64,000 bases of DNA from Fratercula arctica. Its lineage: Eukaryota; Chordata; Aves; Charadriiformes; Alcidae. Position 1 is the first letter of the stretch; the number at the start of each line of letters is the position of its first letter. The position numbers were made by a program, and so were the translations under genes. The notes beneath the pieces are model-generated. The model was not told the origin of the DNA and did no database searches. It saw nothing but the letters and a program-made list of their open reading frames with translations. Below, one piece after another: positions 1-12,900 of the stretch. Location: assembly GCA_947846985.1 (NCBI GenBank), contig CANTUZ010000026.1:56898730-56962729 (forward strand), in the 5' to 3' direction.

Positions 1-3000
1 GTACAGCTCTATAACAATGTGGCATCACCTGTCTGCCAAGGGAAGGGACCATTGTGATTAACAGCTTCTAGAGGAAAATGCAACATCCATTCACAAGCTT
101 TCCACTGCTTGAGCCCTGATGCAACATTTTTGTCAAACTAAAATGCTTCCAAAACATCCATCCAGAGGCTCTGAAAAGTGCCACTTGTACAAACTCAAGA
201 TTCCTGTACTCTGCCTAACTCCTGTATTTGATCGTTGTTTATTGTTGGAAAACATTTCCATAAAAAAAAAAAAAAATACTCAGAGGAGATGTTCTTCAAA
301 GATTGTAATGTACACAAGCGTTACTAAGGCTGAAGTTTTTGCAGAGTCAGCTCAATTTGGTATAAAAACAGCCATGAGCTACAGCATATCACTCCACATT
401 TTTTGCGGAGTGTTTATGTTCCTGAGCTCAGCACATGTGGACTCAGTTCTTGGTTGGTACCTCTAAACATTCTCAATGAGAACAACCTAAGAAATAATTA
501 CATGATGCTGCATTCTTAAGATCCTCAGGCTGAGTATTTCTTATTCATTGTAACTGATGTTTGACTCCTGGCTGGAGGAGATGGTTCATAAAGTCCAAGG
601 GTGTTTTAAGTAGTAGCTGTGGTCCAAAATGGAACCGTGATCTATTTCCACAGCGCTGAAAAATCCACGCACACTTCTGGAGAACCACCTTGTTTCCAAA
701 AGAGGAACACTGTGAGGTGAGTAAAGTATGTCAGGATAGAAAAGAGGGAAATGCCCATCTCCAGAGCAGCCTGACATAAGGTATTGTATTCAACATGAAA
801 TCACAGACTTGTCTTCTCTACACTGAATGTTCTCTTCCTGAGAGCTAAAGGAAAACACGTAGATAACCTGCAAATCACCAAGGGAAACGTTGTATTATGG
901 TAAGACACTGAAAAACCCTCTGCATGTGAGCACAGAAGAGACAATAAACTCAGAATGCATTTGCTATGAGATTACATTTGACTTCCTACCTGGAGGAAAA
1001 AAAGTGTTCAGTGCAGTGATGTCTAGCGGGTTTAGAAAGCAGCTTTGGTACATGAAAGGCAGTAAATGACCATTCATTTAATCAACAAATACAAAGGAAA
1101 GGAAAAAACCCTCAGGTCAAAATAAATTTTGTCTCAAACTGAGAGTTCAGACACTTTTTTGCCAATGTATTAATCTTCAAAGCCCTCCCAACCAGTTGAA
1201 AAGGGAACCATAAGACAGAAAGAAGACTTTCTTTGTAAAAGTCTACATAAATTGCAAACAATAAGTTTTATATCACCCATAATAATGGTCATTAATAAAA
1301 ATCACCTAAGTTTCATTTTCATATGAATGCCCAATAAATAATCAGTGTTTATTTATGGTGGAAACATTGCAATGTACTCACAATGACTTTCCATGTTTTG
1401 ATGCTAACAAGCAAAATTCAGCTGAATGGCCCAAACACAAGCACTAGTGGAACATTCTTTGAGGTCACCAGTCAGGCATGGACACAAGTTTACCTATCAT
1501 ATCTGCTAACAGATCATGTCTTAGTCTTCAGTGATATTTACAGAGCAACAGTCTTATGTCAACAACTAGAAGACCAACTTGGAAGATGAAAAGATTTTTA
1601 ATGGATTATTTGTGTATTATTCAACAGCATCTTCAGCATCTTAACACAAAGCAATCATGATGTCTCCATCTTAAACATACGTCTTTCTTGATACGTCAAT
1701 TACCTTGCAGGGTAATTTACTCTTTGCCATATAACCTTGACTCAGAGAGGTAGGTAGGCACATGTATAATCTTGAGCAAGTGCGTTGTCCCATTGCGTTC
1801 AATAGGTGATTCATAGATCTATCGAATGACAACCTTAGTCTTACTCTGTTAATTTCTTTGCCTATGAATAATTCCTCACAGTTTAAATTCCATTACATTG
1901 TCTAAGAGTTTGCTTTGAGCATTTTATGCTTTTTAAATACCTAAGAATGAAGCCTCTCTGAAGGACCACACACTTACAGCTATAAGTCCTTGGGCAAGGG
2001 GTAGAATATACTAAAAGTCAGCCACTTCATGCTAATCACCGGGCACTTTACCAGCAGTCTTTATTTGGGTTAGTGCATCCAATGTTGCCCCCCTCCTAAT
2101 CCAACCACTCGTTTTTAGTTGCTATTCGTTTTTTTCAGGTGAAGATAATAATTCATTGTTATTGTTTGTTTTCTGTCTGAAAACAGAATTGGACTGTTGC
2201 CTTTGCAGGGTAAGCTCCTTCTCTTTGAAAGTTCCTTTCTAAGCCTACATGTTTGCAGCATCCTTGTCTGCTCTAAAGTCTCTTCCCATGGGTTTTGGCA
2301 GATGAACTAAGCAGAGTTTGCTCATGCATTCAGGTAGGCATTCGGCAGGATCACAGTTTAACAGCGTCAACTATTTCTGCCTAGGATTAATAGACTACTG
2401 CCACTGGCATTTTGCTGCCACTTCCCCTCAAGCTGTATCAGAAAGGACCACGAGATGGCAGTACTGCACGAGCAATTGAACCAAAAGTCTACTTAGAGAA
2501 TTCATATTCTACTGGCAGCTTCAGGGTTTTTTTTTTTATAAATTCAGTCCACCCCCAGCCTGCTTTGCAACAGCAAGGAGATAACGCGAGGGAAATCTAT
2601 ACCCTCCACGTTCTGAAGTGTGGGGGTTAATGGGTCACATTCTTCTGCTAATACAGTATGCATTGACATGAAGGATGACATGATATTTTAGGGCACCCAG
2701 AAAGCCTGTGACTAGAAGATAACTTTTCCACTATATTGAAACTTGCCTTCTGTCTGAGAATGGAATTGTTCAGCAAATCGACACTGAAATACTGAATTTT
2801 AAGTCAGAGCAGAAAGGAATAAGTTCTTTACAAACATTTTTACAGAAGTGTTGACTTCCTTTGCAAATCAGTGATCTTCAGTGTCAGCGCGGCAGAGTTA
2901 ATTATAGAGGGGAAAAGTCAGGTGCTAATGTAGCTAAATTGTTCTCAGTTTCCAGAGGCTGAAGTACCTGGTCATTTTTTCATAATGGTCAATTCTGCAT

Positions 3001-6000
3001 AACAATATACCTGTTCAGTAAGGCTGACCCAGATGCAAATAGGAACGGCCGAACAATAAATCCTGAGCTTTTAAAGGTCTGAAGAAGCGTATCTTTCCTC
3101 TGCCTCTTCATTTTGTAGTGGCATGAAGGCAAAAAGCCTTTTGTGAGTGACGTAGTCCCAGTGAGCTGCAAAACATCGTATCAGTGTAAGAATTTTTTGT
3201 CTTGCCAAACCTTGGACCTCCAAAACTATTTCCTTCAAGGTTGTGAAGACTGGAGGTGGGTTCAGGCCCTGCTTCAGGACTGCTGGTTTTGTTTCTGTAC
3301 ACTGGGCTGCACAGATTCTAGGGAGAGGACTTTTGTTTGGGAAATGCTGGTGCACTGAATGTTTCTGGAGCAGGTGTTAGGCCACCCTACAGCTCCCCCA
3401 ACACAGAAAGGGACGTCTTACTACAGTGGTGACAGCTGTCACTGCCCATTCATAACTCTTCACATGAAACTAGCCTTCTTGTGCCCATGGGAAGGAATGC
3501 ACCATTTGGGTTTCATGGAGTGTTGCCTCGGGCCTCCTGAGATGACCATAAAAACAGTGTGAGTAGGTTCTCTGGTTCTTGTTGATGACCAACTGCTGGC
3601 ACTCACTTAAGCCAAAACTGGGGACTACAGTTTCTAGATTGTGTCCATGTGAGACAAAACAGCTCTCAACTTTGTTGCTCTGAATTATGACAGTGTTCTA
3701 TGTTGACGTGGCACTTCAAGCAAGCAGGATGGCTCCAGCCAGCCTTTTTAATTTCTGGTACTCAGCAACTTTCTGTCTCTGAAAGAAGAGTCAAAAATAG
3801 CTCTTTCCTTCAGATACAAAGAAACAGATGTGCCATGCAGTGCAGGAAAAAATGTGAAAAGGAACTAAATGAGGGATTATCCAAATGGGCAGGAGCCACT
3901 ACCTATCCCTGAAGGAAACCCTGCTGTTAAAGCCCTGAGATTAATGCAGTGTGACTCAATGCAATACGACCTAGCGAATGAAAGACTGAAGCACTCAAAG
4001 AAGGCGGGTCTCCTTTCCCCAATAAGAGAAGAGATGGGAGGAGGGAAAAGAAAGAAATAGTGGTTTCTGGCTGCTTGATATTTAACAAGTAACAGACACC
4101 TTTCCTCCAGTCTTTTCCTTAGGAGGATGCAAAGCAATCATTTAACTGGCAATGTTTACTCTGGAGATATTCCAAAACAAGAGGAACAGTCAGCACAAAA
4201 GCATGCACAACAAACTCCTGTCAGATCCAGCACTTCATCCACAGTATGGTTAAAGGCTAATTGAGAGAAGTGAATTCCTACACAGTGACTAATATGAAAA
4301 GATTTATGCATGTGTGTATTTGTTTACAGAAATACATGTACATTCATTTTGTTATTATGTTTTGCCTGGAGAAATAAGCTGAAGTAATGAAACTTGTGCT
4401 GGGAACAGTAACGTTAGCTGCTGAAGGACACAGAAGTTTATACTCTGTCACATAAATGTTCTACAGTCTCACTGTAGTTTAAGGAATGTCTTGAGGGGGA
4501 AACCAAGAAAGACTGAGGACAAGTTTTACCTTTGTAGATTCCACTCCACTTGCACTGGGAATCTCTAACATTTGAAGATCTGTTTGAGCCCATCTGGATG
4601 GTGTTTTTCCATCTTGTGCTGAAAATGTTAATAGTTAGCCATTTGTCCTGCAAGGCGGTTGGTACACGAAGACGTATCAAACTGATCTAATTCTTACAAC
4701 AATAGCCACAGAAATGTGTTACCCTAAGTGTTAGGACTGTAACCCTCTTAACACCACATGGAGGAGAGGGAGATTCAACAGCATTCCCAAATTGCTCATT
4801 TTCTGTTGATTGCTGGATCCTTTAGCTTGTTCCTTTTCCCTTTTTGCTATCTGGCAAAGGTGCTTGCTGTCTTTGCCCTGGTCGTGTGTTGGACTAACAT
4901 CTCAGAAGATGCATTCTCTGTCAAAGCCAAGGTCCATTTCCAGCAGCACAATAAAGAATTACGTTGTGGCTCAGAAAGCCACAATGCAAACTGCAGGGGA
5001 CAACATTACCTTGCAGGAGATTATGTATTCAGCAGTTATACAGTCCTCCTCTGTTGCCACATAGCATTATTTCTCCAGGGCATTAAAATTGGACTTCTGT
5101 AAATGCTGTGATTTCCTTCATCTGGAAAACCTTACATTTTTGGAAAAGGTTGCCATTGCATTGTTTTCTGATTCTGCATTTTCACATACCAAATTCTTTA
5201 ATCTGAAAATGCGTGGCTAGGTATAATTCCTATTCCTAAATCCTGCTGAAATAGCATGCAGCTGATGTTTAACTGGGTTTCCTCACTGTGGAGAAGGCCA
5301 TCAGCAGGTGATGATAGGCTGAACATAATAAAGTCCTTCTTTGCCTGTTGTGTAGGTCATTTCAGTGCTACTGCCACTATAAATAATCAAAGAAACAACT
5401 CCCTGCCCCCCAACAAAGTACAAGGAAACACTTGTATATTTGTGTTGTGTGTTCACATAATAAGATTCAAGAACTGACAACTGCAGTCATCTGCTATTTT
5501 TATTATTGCTTTTATACACAGAATGAAAGTCAATAGAGAAAAAAAGAACCATTTGCAAGCCATTTTTAAAATAAATATGTTTGGGACTGGAAATTAATAT
5601 CTGCCAAATATTTCTTAATAATCCACCATGAAAGTTTTCTTTTCAGCATTTCCCCTTCCTTCTGCCAATACGTATCCCCCCACTAAAACTCCTGCATGGG
5701 GTTATGCCTTGATTTTCATCAGCCACGTCAAAAGATGACACAATAGATGTATAAATCTTTGCAATGAGTTTTGCTTCTAGGAAAAGCTTTCAGGAAAGCA
5801 CACATGCTCACTCCATGCATATTCAAAACTCAGCAGATGTATCATGATGAGTTGCCTTGATTTGGCTCCAGAATTACAAATTATAGCCATCAGCATGCAT
5901 CCTGCCAAGAACAGAGGATGAAACTCTGTTTAGTCCAATCATCCTGCATTAGTTGCAGTTATGATTTTGTGTCCATCACAGAAATATTTCCTTCTAAATG

Positions 6001-9000
6001 TATCTCACTAACACTTGTTAGTGTAACTATTTTGAAAATACAAAGCAGTTATTTTGTTCCCTTGCAGGGCTTCTATCTCTCCCCAAATCTGATCATGCTG
6101 GTTATTACGGCTGATGAGAACTGAACTGATGAAACAACATTTCACTGCAAAAGGCTGAGCCCAAAGGGTTTCACTGGAAATATTTGGACTGGAGCAGCCT
6201 CTACTAAATCCAAGAGATGGCTCCAATGTAACTGAGCAGGGTTTCCTGGCAAGCCTAATTCCAAAACTGGGAATGCAAGGAATGCAGCGGTTCATAGTCC
6301 AGGGTGATCATCCTGCTTTTTTTGTTTGCTTGTTTATTTATTTATTTTTTAACTCTGAAGTAACTTATTTTCAGTCCAATTTGTGTTTAAATCGAAGTTT
6401 TCTTAAAGGCACAGAATAAGGGAACCCTGATCAGCTGTAAATGTTGATTTTTTTTTTGAGTTCCGGTACTAATTCAATGTTACTGTAGAGAAAGTTTCCT
6501 ACTGGAATCCTCTTGAGTAGAAAAGAACCTGAAAGTCATCTCCAGGTCACACTCTTTCATTTTCTTCTTTTGTTTTGGCCCTGGAATATAGCTAGGTCAG
6601 TTTTGGAGAGATGTCATATTGCAGGAATATATTCTTGTTGTCCCAATGTGGCAAACATTTCTGAAAAATGCTGGTTTCGTAAGATAGTTCTCCATCTGGA
6701 CTAAAATCTGAAAAAAAACATTTACAGGGTAATTTCAAAATAAAACTTGACAGACTTTGATGCACCAAGTACCAATGACAATACAAAGACATTGTTCTAT
6801 ATTGGATCATTGGTCCCTAGTTTTGCTGTCTCAGAGCAGATAAAGTCTTTCAAACATTTACTTTGGTACATGTATCCCAAAATATTCTGTCAGTTTGGGA
6901 TTTCCCCATTCATATGACCACAGTGTGACAGGGACAAATCAGCATGGTTTCCCTTGGAGGAATTTCACTCCCTTTCAGTCCTGTAATGCTTTCCTGCAGC
7001 TGAAAGGAGGACTCAGCAGCATCATAATTAAGCCAGCTCTCAACACGGTTCAAGAGACTAATGACGAAACTGAGTAGTGGAAAGCTGAAACATAAGACAA
7101 TGCCATAGTTCAAAAACTGTCTGAGAAGCAGAAAATAGGGCAGGAAGATGTAATTGGTATCAAATCATAGACAAAAGCAGTGAGTGACTGTAAAACTGCA
7201 CTTTGTCTCATGGAATTGTGAAAAAGCTCATGTCACAGTCACACCTTGCAACAAAATGAACTTCAGACAATAAAGGCAAAGGAAAATCTGAAGCTCTCCA
7301 AACCACATTGCTTGGTGTCAGGCCTCTCTGAACACACAACAGTACACACCCGCCTCAGCAGAACTTCCAGATGTTTTAGGATTTGGTGGCATCGCATAAG
7401 AACTGCTGAATCTTACTTTTTCCTATCAGATGCCCAACATCCCATGCTACCAAGACTTCAGAAAGGCACTTGCCAAGGCATCTGGACACAACAGACTTAT
7501 TGCACGGACACTGTTAACAATGTGTGATCAGGCATGGCTCCAAAATTCTTGGCAAGGTCCTGGCTCCTATTGAACTCACAGCTATTTTAGCCATATAGCA
7601 TTTTATGTGCTTTCTGACTGATGGACATTTTCAGTGTATGTTGTTCTCAATTCTTTCTTACTGGGAAGTGCCTGTTCACAGGCAGGTATTAATACAATGT
7701 TGTGGCAGATAACAAAAAAAAGCATGATGACTTCAATGAATAAAATGCATTCCCTGGAAAGGATGTTTTGCACTTTTTCAATAGGCTTTTCAAGAGAAAT
7801 TATTATATATGCGCAAAGAAGATTCTGCCTATCTTTCACTGGAAAATGGGGGAGTGAGAGGCAGTCAAAGGATATAATTTCCTTACATGCTTCTTCTGTT
7901 TTATTATTAGATAAGCCAATAGATTTAACTCACTATAATATTTTGGAATTTTCATGGTCTGTTTGAATGCAAGGAGGAGTAGGACAGGCAGATACTTGTT
8001 TAAGGTGGAAATCAGGTTCCTATCATATATCCAATTAGAAATACAATGCTATATGTTTACTACAGCTACGATGTATTTTTCAATGAATTGTCTGGCCAAC
8101 ATCCTACCATTGAGCAAACGACTGCAGTTTCATTTTGTGTGGCAATCGAAACCATTCAGTTTCAAAGAGCGATTGAAGTTTAATAAAGCGTTCCATTGCT
8201 AACCACCAAACAGTGTCAGATTTCCACTGGCAGGTTTAGGCAAAGAAACCTCTTGCTTTTTCAAAACCAACTGAATCAGGGATGCGTCATCAAGAATCAG
8301 CCCTTTTGTTTTAGCTTTGTAGTCACTCTACAACTGACTTGGAATGGCAGGTTGCATGTTAATAAAGCGAATGGATATACAAATTCTCTATGCCCTGGAA
8401 GTATCAGGTCAGCGCTTCGACAAACTGAACCTTTGTTTTTGTCAGAGAATGTTGGGACTTAGTTGTGCACCATGCCAAAAAAGCAAAAGCTACGGAAAAT
8501 AGCTCTGCAGAGCTCAATATATGCAGAGCCAAATGACAGCCAAATGCCACATTGTGGATTCAATTCACTGCTAGAGCAGATCATAGGTACAGCTCTGACT
8601 GACACAATCAAATATGCTATACCTGACACTGAGACACATCCAGATGGAAAGAATTGACCACATACTGTTCACGGCCAGACAGTCTTCAGGATGGTTTCAG
8701 ACACTGAAAACAGGGCAAACTTGGAGCCTAATCTACATCATAAACCCATTCTTTCCTATGCCATGTGTAACTGGCAATGGAGCATGTGCCACAGTTCCTC
8801 CACTTGTGCTCGGTCCATACTGAGCATGGGAGTTTATCGCAGCGCACGGATAGAAGTCTTCTCTCATTAACTCACTTCAGCATCGCAATTCATGCTTTCA
8901 GAACTGGGGAGGACAGATCCTCAAACTCCGTCCCAAATGGGCTGAGTTACATTACACAATAAGAGATTTATTTCACTTAAGGATATGTGCCTCAAGTTCC

Positions 9001-9398
9001 TAGCAGAGGAACAAAGCCGTGTTTAGTGGATGGAGCTGTTTACATACAATTCAAACAAAGCTTAAGTAGCTGATGACTAACTTACAAAGCACAAAGATTC
9101 CAGTTCTGTATTGCTGAAAAATGTAATAACAAAACCACTCTTGCCCCCACCAAAATATGTCACTGCCAGAAGCTAATTCAGAGGCCGTGAAAACTAGGGT
9201 CCACTTCAAAGTTAATTCTGGGGTTGCCCAGTGTAAAACTTACGAAACATACTGGAAAAAATCAAGATATGAGTCATTCACACCAATCCATCAAGACATT
9301 GTGGGAATCTACTGCTATTACCCTTTGGGCTAAATGACTTTCTGGAGAATTTCCATTGAAAGCAAGTCACAAGAGACTACTTTGGCCCTCTATGGGTA
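1..9398. other. Non-genic unique DNA, no recognised gene
   Basis: I see no recognisable gene, exon series or transposon here. The DNA is AT-rich. Open frames on both strands are mostly under 115 codons, overlap each other and carry no domain I recognise, so I read them as chance frames. Small structure includes an A15 run at 262-276, an 8-bp inverted repeat with a 2-base loop at 6006-6023 (CACTAACA and its complement), and a T-rich TTTG/TTTA stretch near 6320-6350. Some parts may be conserved non-coding DNA, but that cannot be judged from one sequence. Confidence 0.7.
262..276. repeat. A15 homopolymer
   Basis: An uninterrupted run of 15 A. No polyadenylation signal or gene-like body lies just upstream, so it looks like a simple repeat and not a retroposed tail. 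Confidence 0.85.
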
Positions 9399-9573
9399 GT
9401 TCTTCTTTCCTTTTGTTTCTTTCCTTCTTGCTTTTTTGCATTTTCTTTCTTTCTTTCTTTTCTTCTTGACTTTCCTTTCTTTCTTGCTGTCTTGGTTTTT
9501 TGCTTGCTCTTCCTTTCATTCATTCTTTCTCTCTCTGCCTCTCTTTCTTTCTCTGTTCTTTCCTTCCTTCTAT
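9399..9573. repeat. Polypyrimidine tract, (TTTC)n/(CCTT)n-rich
   Basis: About 175 bases that are almost only C and T on the plus strand, built from TTTC, CCTT, TTCC and CTCT units with scattered G (as in TTGC and CTGT). It is a low-complexity, strand-asymmetric tract. Read on the minus strand it gives a 78-codon frame of Lys, Arg and Glu, which is a composition artefact and not a protein gene. Purine/pyrimidine tracts of this kind can form triplex DNA, but mirror symmetry is imperfect here. Confidence 0.85.
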
Positions 9574-9836
9574 CCTTGATCCTCAATGTAACAGGAACAA
9601 AGGACCAAATCAAGGTTGGGGCACTGACCTGAGGATCTAATGTGCCTTAAAGGAGGAGCTGTGCAAATACAATCAATGCAGAAACACACAGTGAATGGCA
9701 GTGATGGACCCAGAGAGCTTATAACATGCTATGCATGAGGCTGAGTCTGAAAGAGATGGAAAGGAGTGTCATAGGGTCGTGAAGTGACAATTTCAGCATT
9801 ATTCTTCTACCTTACAAAAGGGGGATCAGACACTCT

Positions 9837-9916
9837 GATATATATATAATATATATAATATAATATATATTATATATTTTATATATATATACAAAAAATA
9901 TAAACTCTCTCTCTCC
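9837..9916. repeat. TA-rich simple repeat
   Basis: A block of alternating TA and ATAT/AATATA units, followed by a short CTCTCTCTC run at about 9906-9915. The alternation makes it self-complementary and able to extrude a hairpin. It is a degenerate dinucleotide microsatellite without coding content. Confidence 0.85.
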
Positions 9917-12900
9917 ATATATATTACTTGAGCCAATTCACACTGAGAGTTTGTTGTCACAGAATCAAGCTGTAAATGCAATTAGTCATCTTCCCAATCT
10001 GCCATCTCTGCTACCAGTTCTGTGCCACATACTCCCATTTTCTACCCCTCCAATCTTTCCATGGTTTTTCAGCCTGAAGCAATGCATTTTAAGGACACCA
10101 CAGCAATGAAATCTGATAAAAGTGCACTATGATGTGTCTTCAACATCTATTAGGACTGACAGAAAAATATTGATGGAAAGTGTCTGAGGGGAAAATTTGG
10201 CTTTCAAATTTTGCTTTCCGCAGAAAATGTAGTGTTTTTTTCCAGACAATCTAATGCTTTTAGAACAAAAGGCAATTCCCATGACAGTTACATAGCAGCC
10301 ATATTATGTTACTTTCCCTCTACCAAAAAGCATGAAAGCAGTGTTTTCTGGATGTTGTGGCCTAAGAATGGGATCTACACTCTGCTGAAAAATGGGAATG
10401 TCAGGAACTTGAATTCTCATGAAGGTTCCTGTAGACATATTGCCAAACAAGACTTTTTGTTCATTGATTTTTACAGGGGGAAAAAAAAGTCAAAAAGAAG
10501 CAAACAAGTTTTTGATTAAGGTTTCTCCAATAACATTGATTTTATGTTATTGGGTATTTTCTGTTGGAAAATGAAACATAGAGCATCAGCCATTTCCAGT
10601 TTCCCAGTAATTGTCATCTGAAATAAAAGAAAAAAATTGATATGTTTACATACATATTATATCTAATATCTGATTTGCAGAGAAGTGGAGGCTGAAACCT
10701 CAATAATTGTTCTCTGTACTCTGAAACTCAACAGGATGAAAACTGCAATTAGTTTCCTGCTCTTGTAAACAAACAACTCTTACGTCATCAGCTTTGTATA
10801 CTCATTTACATTTGTGCTGTATACAGCTGAAGATTACTAAACAGTAGATGTAAATTAATTACTAACTGTAATTAATTTATCCAGGAGCTAAGGCCCCAGT
10901 TTAAAGGGAACCCCACTGCCAGCTTACAGGTGGTCTGCACATACAAAAACAGGTTTTGTGGTCATGGTTTCAGTCACTTACAATGTCTCTTCCTCTTCAA
11001 AGTCTGTAGGTACTATGCTACCAGAATTATTACCAGACTTGCACTACCAGACCTGTATGTATTGTTATAGATATATAAGTATGCAAAGTATCATCAGTCT
11101 TCAGTTAATATCAGTGCTCTCAAACTGCTGTCAATTCTTTGCCACTGCTGAAGGTAATAACAATTTGTATTAGGATAAGAAAATAAGGTCTTGGGTTGCT
11201 AAACAGCTTCTAAGTTATTCAGTTCAAAAGTCACCTACAAAATTAGCAGATCTTCCATTTCTTGAAATGCCAATTTTCAGAAATTAAATTATGCATTCCA
11301 ATAGATGGTAGGTTTGAAAATGTAGACCAAAAGATAGCGTCGTGCTCCTCTTCAGAAACTAAACCACATGAGAGCTCAGCTGCAGATCCACTTGCAAAAG
11401 AAAATCACCATCCTGGGGGAACCCTAAAGCTTGGAGATTAATTTTTCATGGTTGTAGGGCTTATTAGTGGTCAGATCTTGAACTGAGTCTGGTTCCCTAA
11501 ACAAGTACAATGCTCTCTGAACTACATTCTCTCTTAACCAGACAGTGAAGAATTAATAAAGATGTTATCACCTAATATTGTTATCAGAGATTTTTGTCAC
11601 TTCATTATTGCTATGAAAGTTTCTTCACCACTAGAAATCTGCTGTCTTTTAATGATTTGAATTCTTATCCATCTGCTAGAGAGACAATATGCCTAATGCT
11701 TTTTTAATGTTGCATTAAGTAAGTGCACCCAAATTTAGGACTTTTTTTGCTAACATCAGCTTTCCCTTCTAACCGCTGTCTTGGGCCAGGTGTTGGGGTG
11801 AGCTCATGAAGTCAAAACACACTTTCCCCCTCCAAGGCCCATATGTGCAACACAGAACCAGTGCTACTCCTCGTGTCAACTCACACTTTAGCTTTGGTTT
11901 TCCTTAAACTCTCTTTAGAGCCAAAAGCTTGTTTGATTTCTAATAGTCTGAAAAAGATATGTGTGAAACTACCCCAAATGAGAGTTACAGACAATATCTG
12001 CTTGATTACTTCTCATTTTTATCACAGTTCATTAAGGACCCGTTCTTGTCATCCTCTTCTCTGATCACTTAAAAAAGGATTAATATTCGGAGTGTATCTG
12101 CTATTATACTCTGCTTTGCCACAAAGAGTTTAACAGCCCTTCATTTGAGATTCGCTCTCAAATTCATGCTTACCATTGCCTGGTGGGAAACACTGACATG
12201 TGATGAGAGAAATTTCATGAAGGGTCTAGAGAAACTCACAGAAGATAGTTATTAAATATGGTCCCAGGGATGTGGTGTTCAGTTTAGGAAGCCCTTAATC
12301 CACTGACAATAGTAAACTGGAAGAGCAGAGTGGCTGTAGGATTTTGTAGTGCTTGCCCTGGTTTTGATATCCTTTGCTCACACATTTGCAGATAGGATTT
12401 TATCTAGCCCCTTTCAGCTTGTAAGCCACTTACTGAAGCCATTTTTCCTGGGGAACAGTATTTGCACTTCTGATTCTGAAGAAGTTAAAGTTATGACTTT
12501 GCCATAAAAAACCCAACAACACAGTTGCTTCTTCCTTCTAATTTTCTTTATCTGAGGGCACTTCAACCGAAATTATGTACTGGGAGTGAGATTCTTCTCT
12601 GAGTCATATGCACTGGATCTATTTTGAGGTATGTGTGTTACATGAGTTTTTGTAAGTGACTGAGAACAGAATGTAACCCGATGAGCACAGTAAGCCAGGT
12701 CTTGTCAGTTTCTACGGAAAGCACAAGGAAAACATTGACTATAGATATCATATCATGTTATCTTAAGCCAACATAAGACTGTGGTTCATTGTTTTAAGTT
12801 ATTAATTCCACGATATCACAAAGTAGAAGTTTAATGATTCCCATGAACAAAGAATTTAGTAACAATTTAAAAAACTGGAGGCATGACAGGTGACACACCG

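Noticed and set aside
9377..9613. Minus-strand 78-codon frame rich in Lys, Arg and Glu
   Set aside because: It is the translation of the polypyrimidine tract at 9399-9573; low-complexity sequence alone gives the charged residues.
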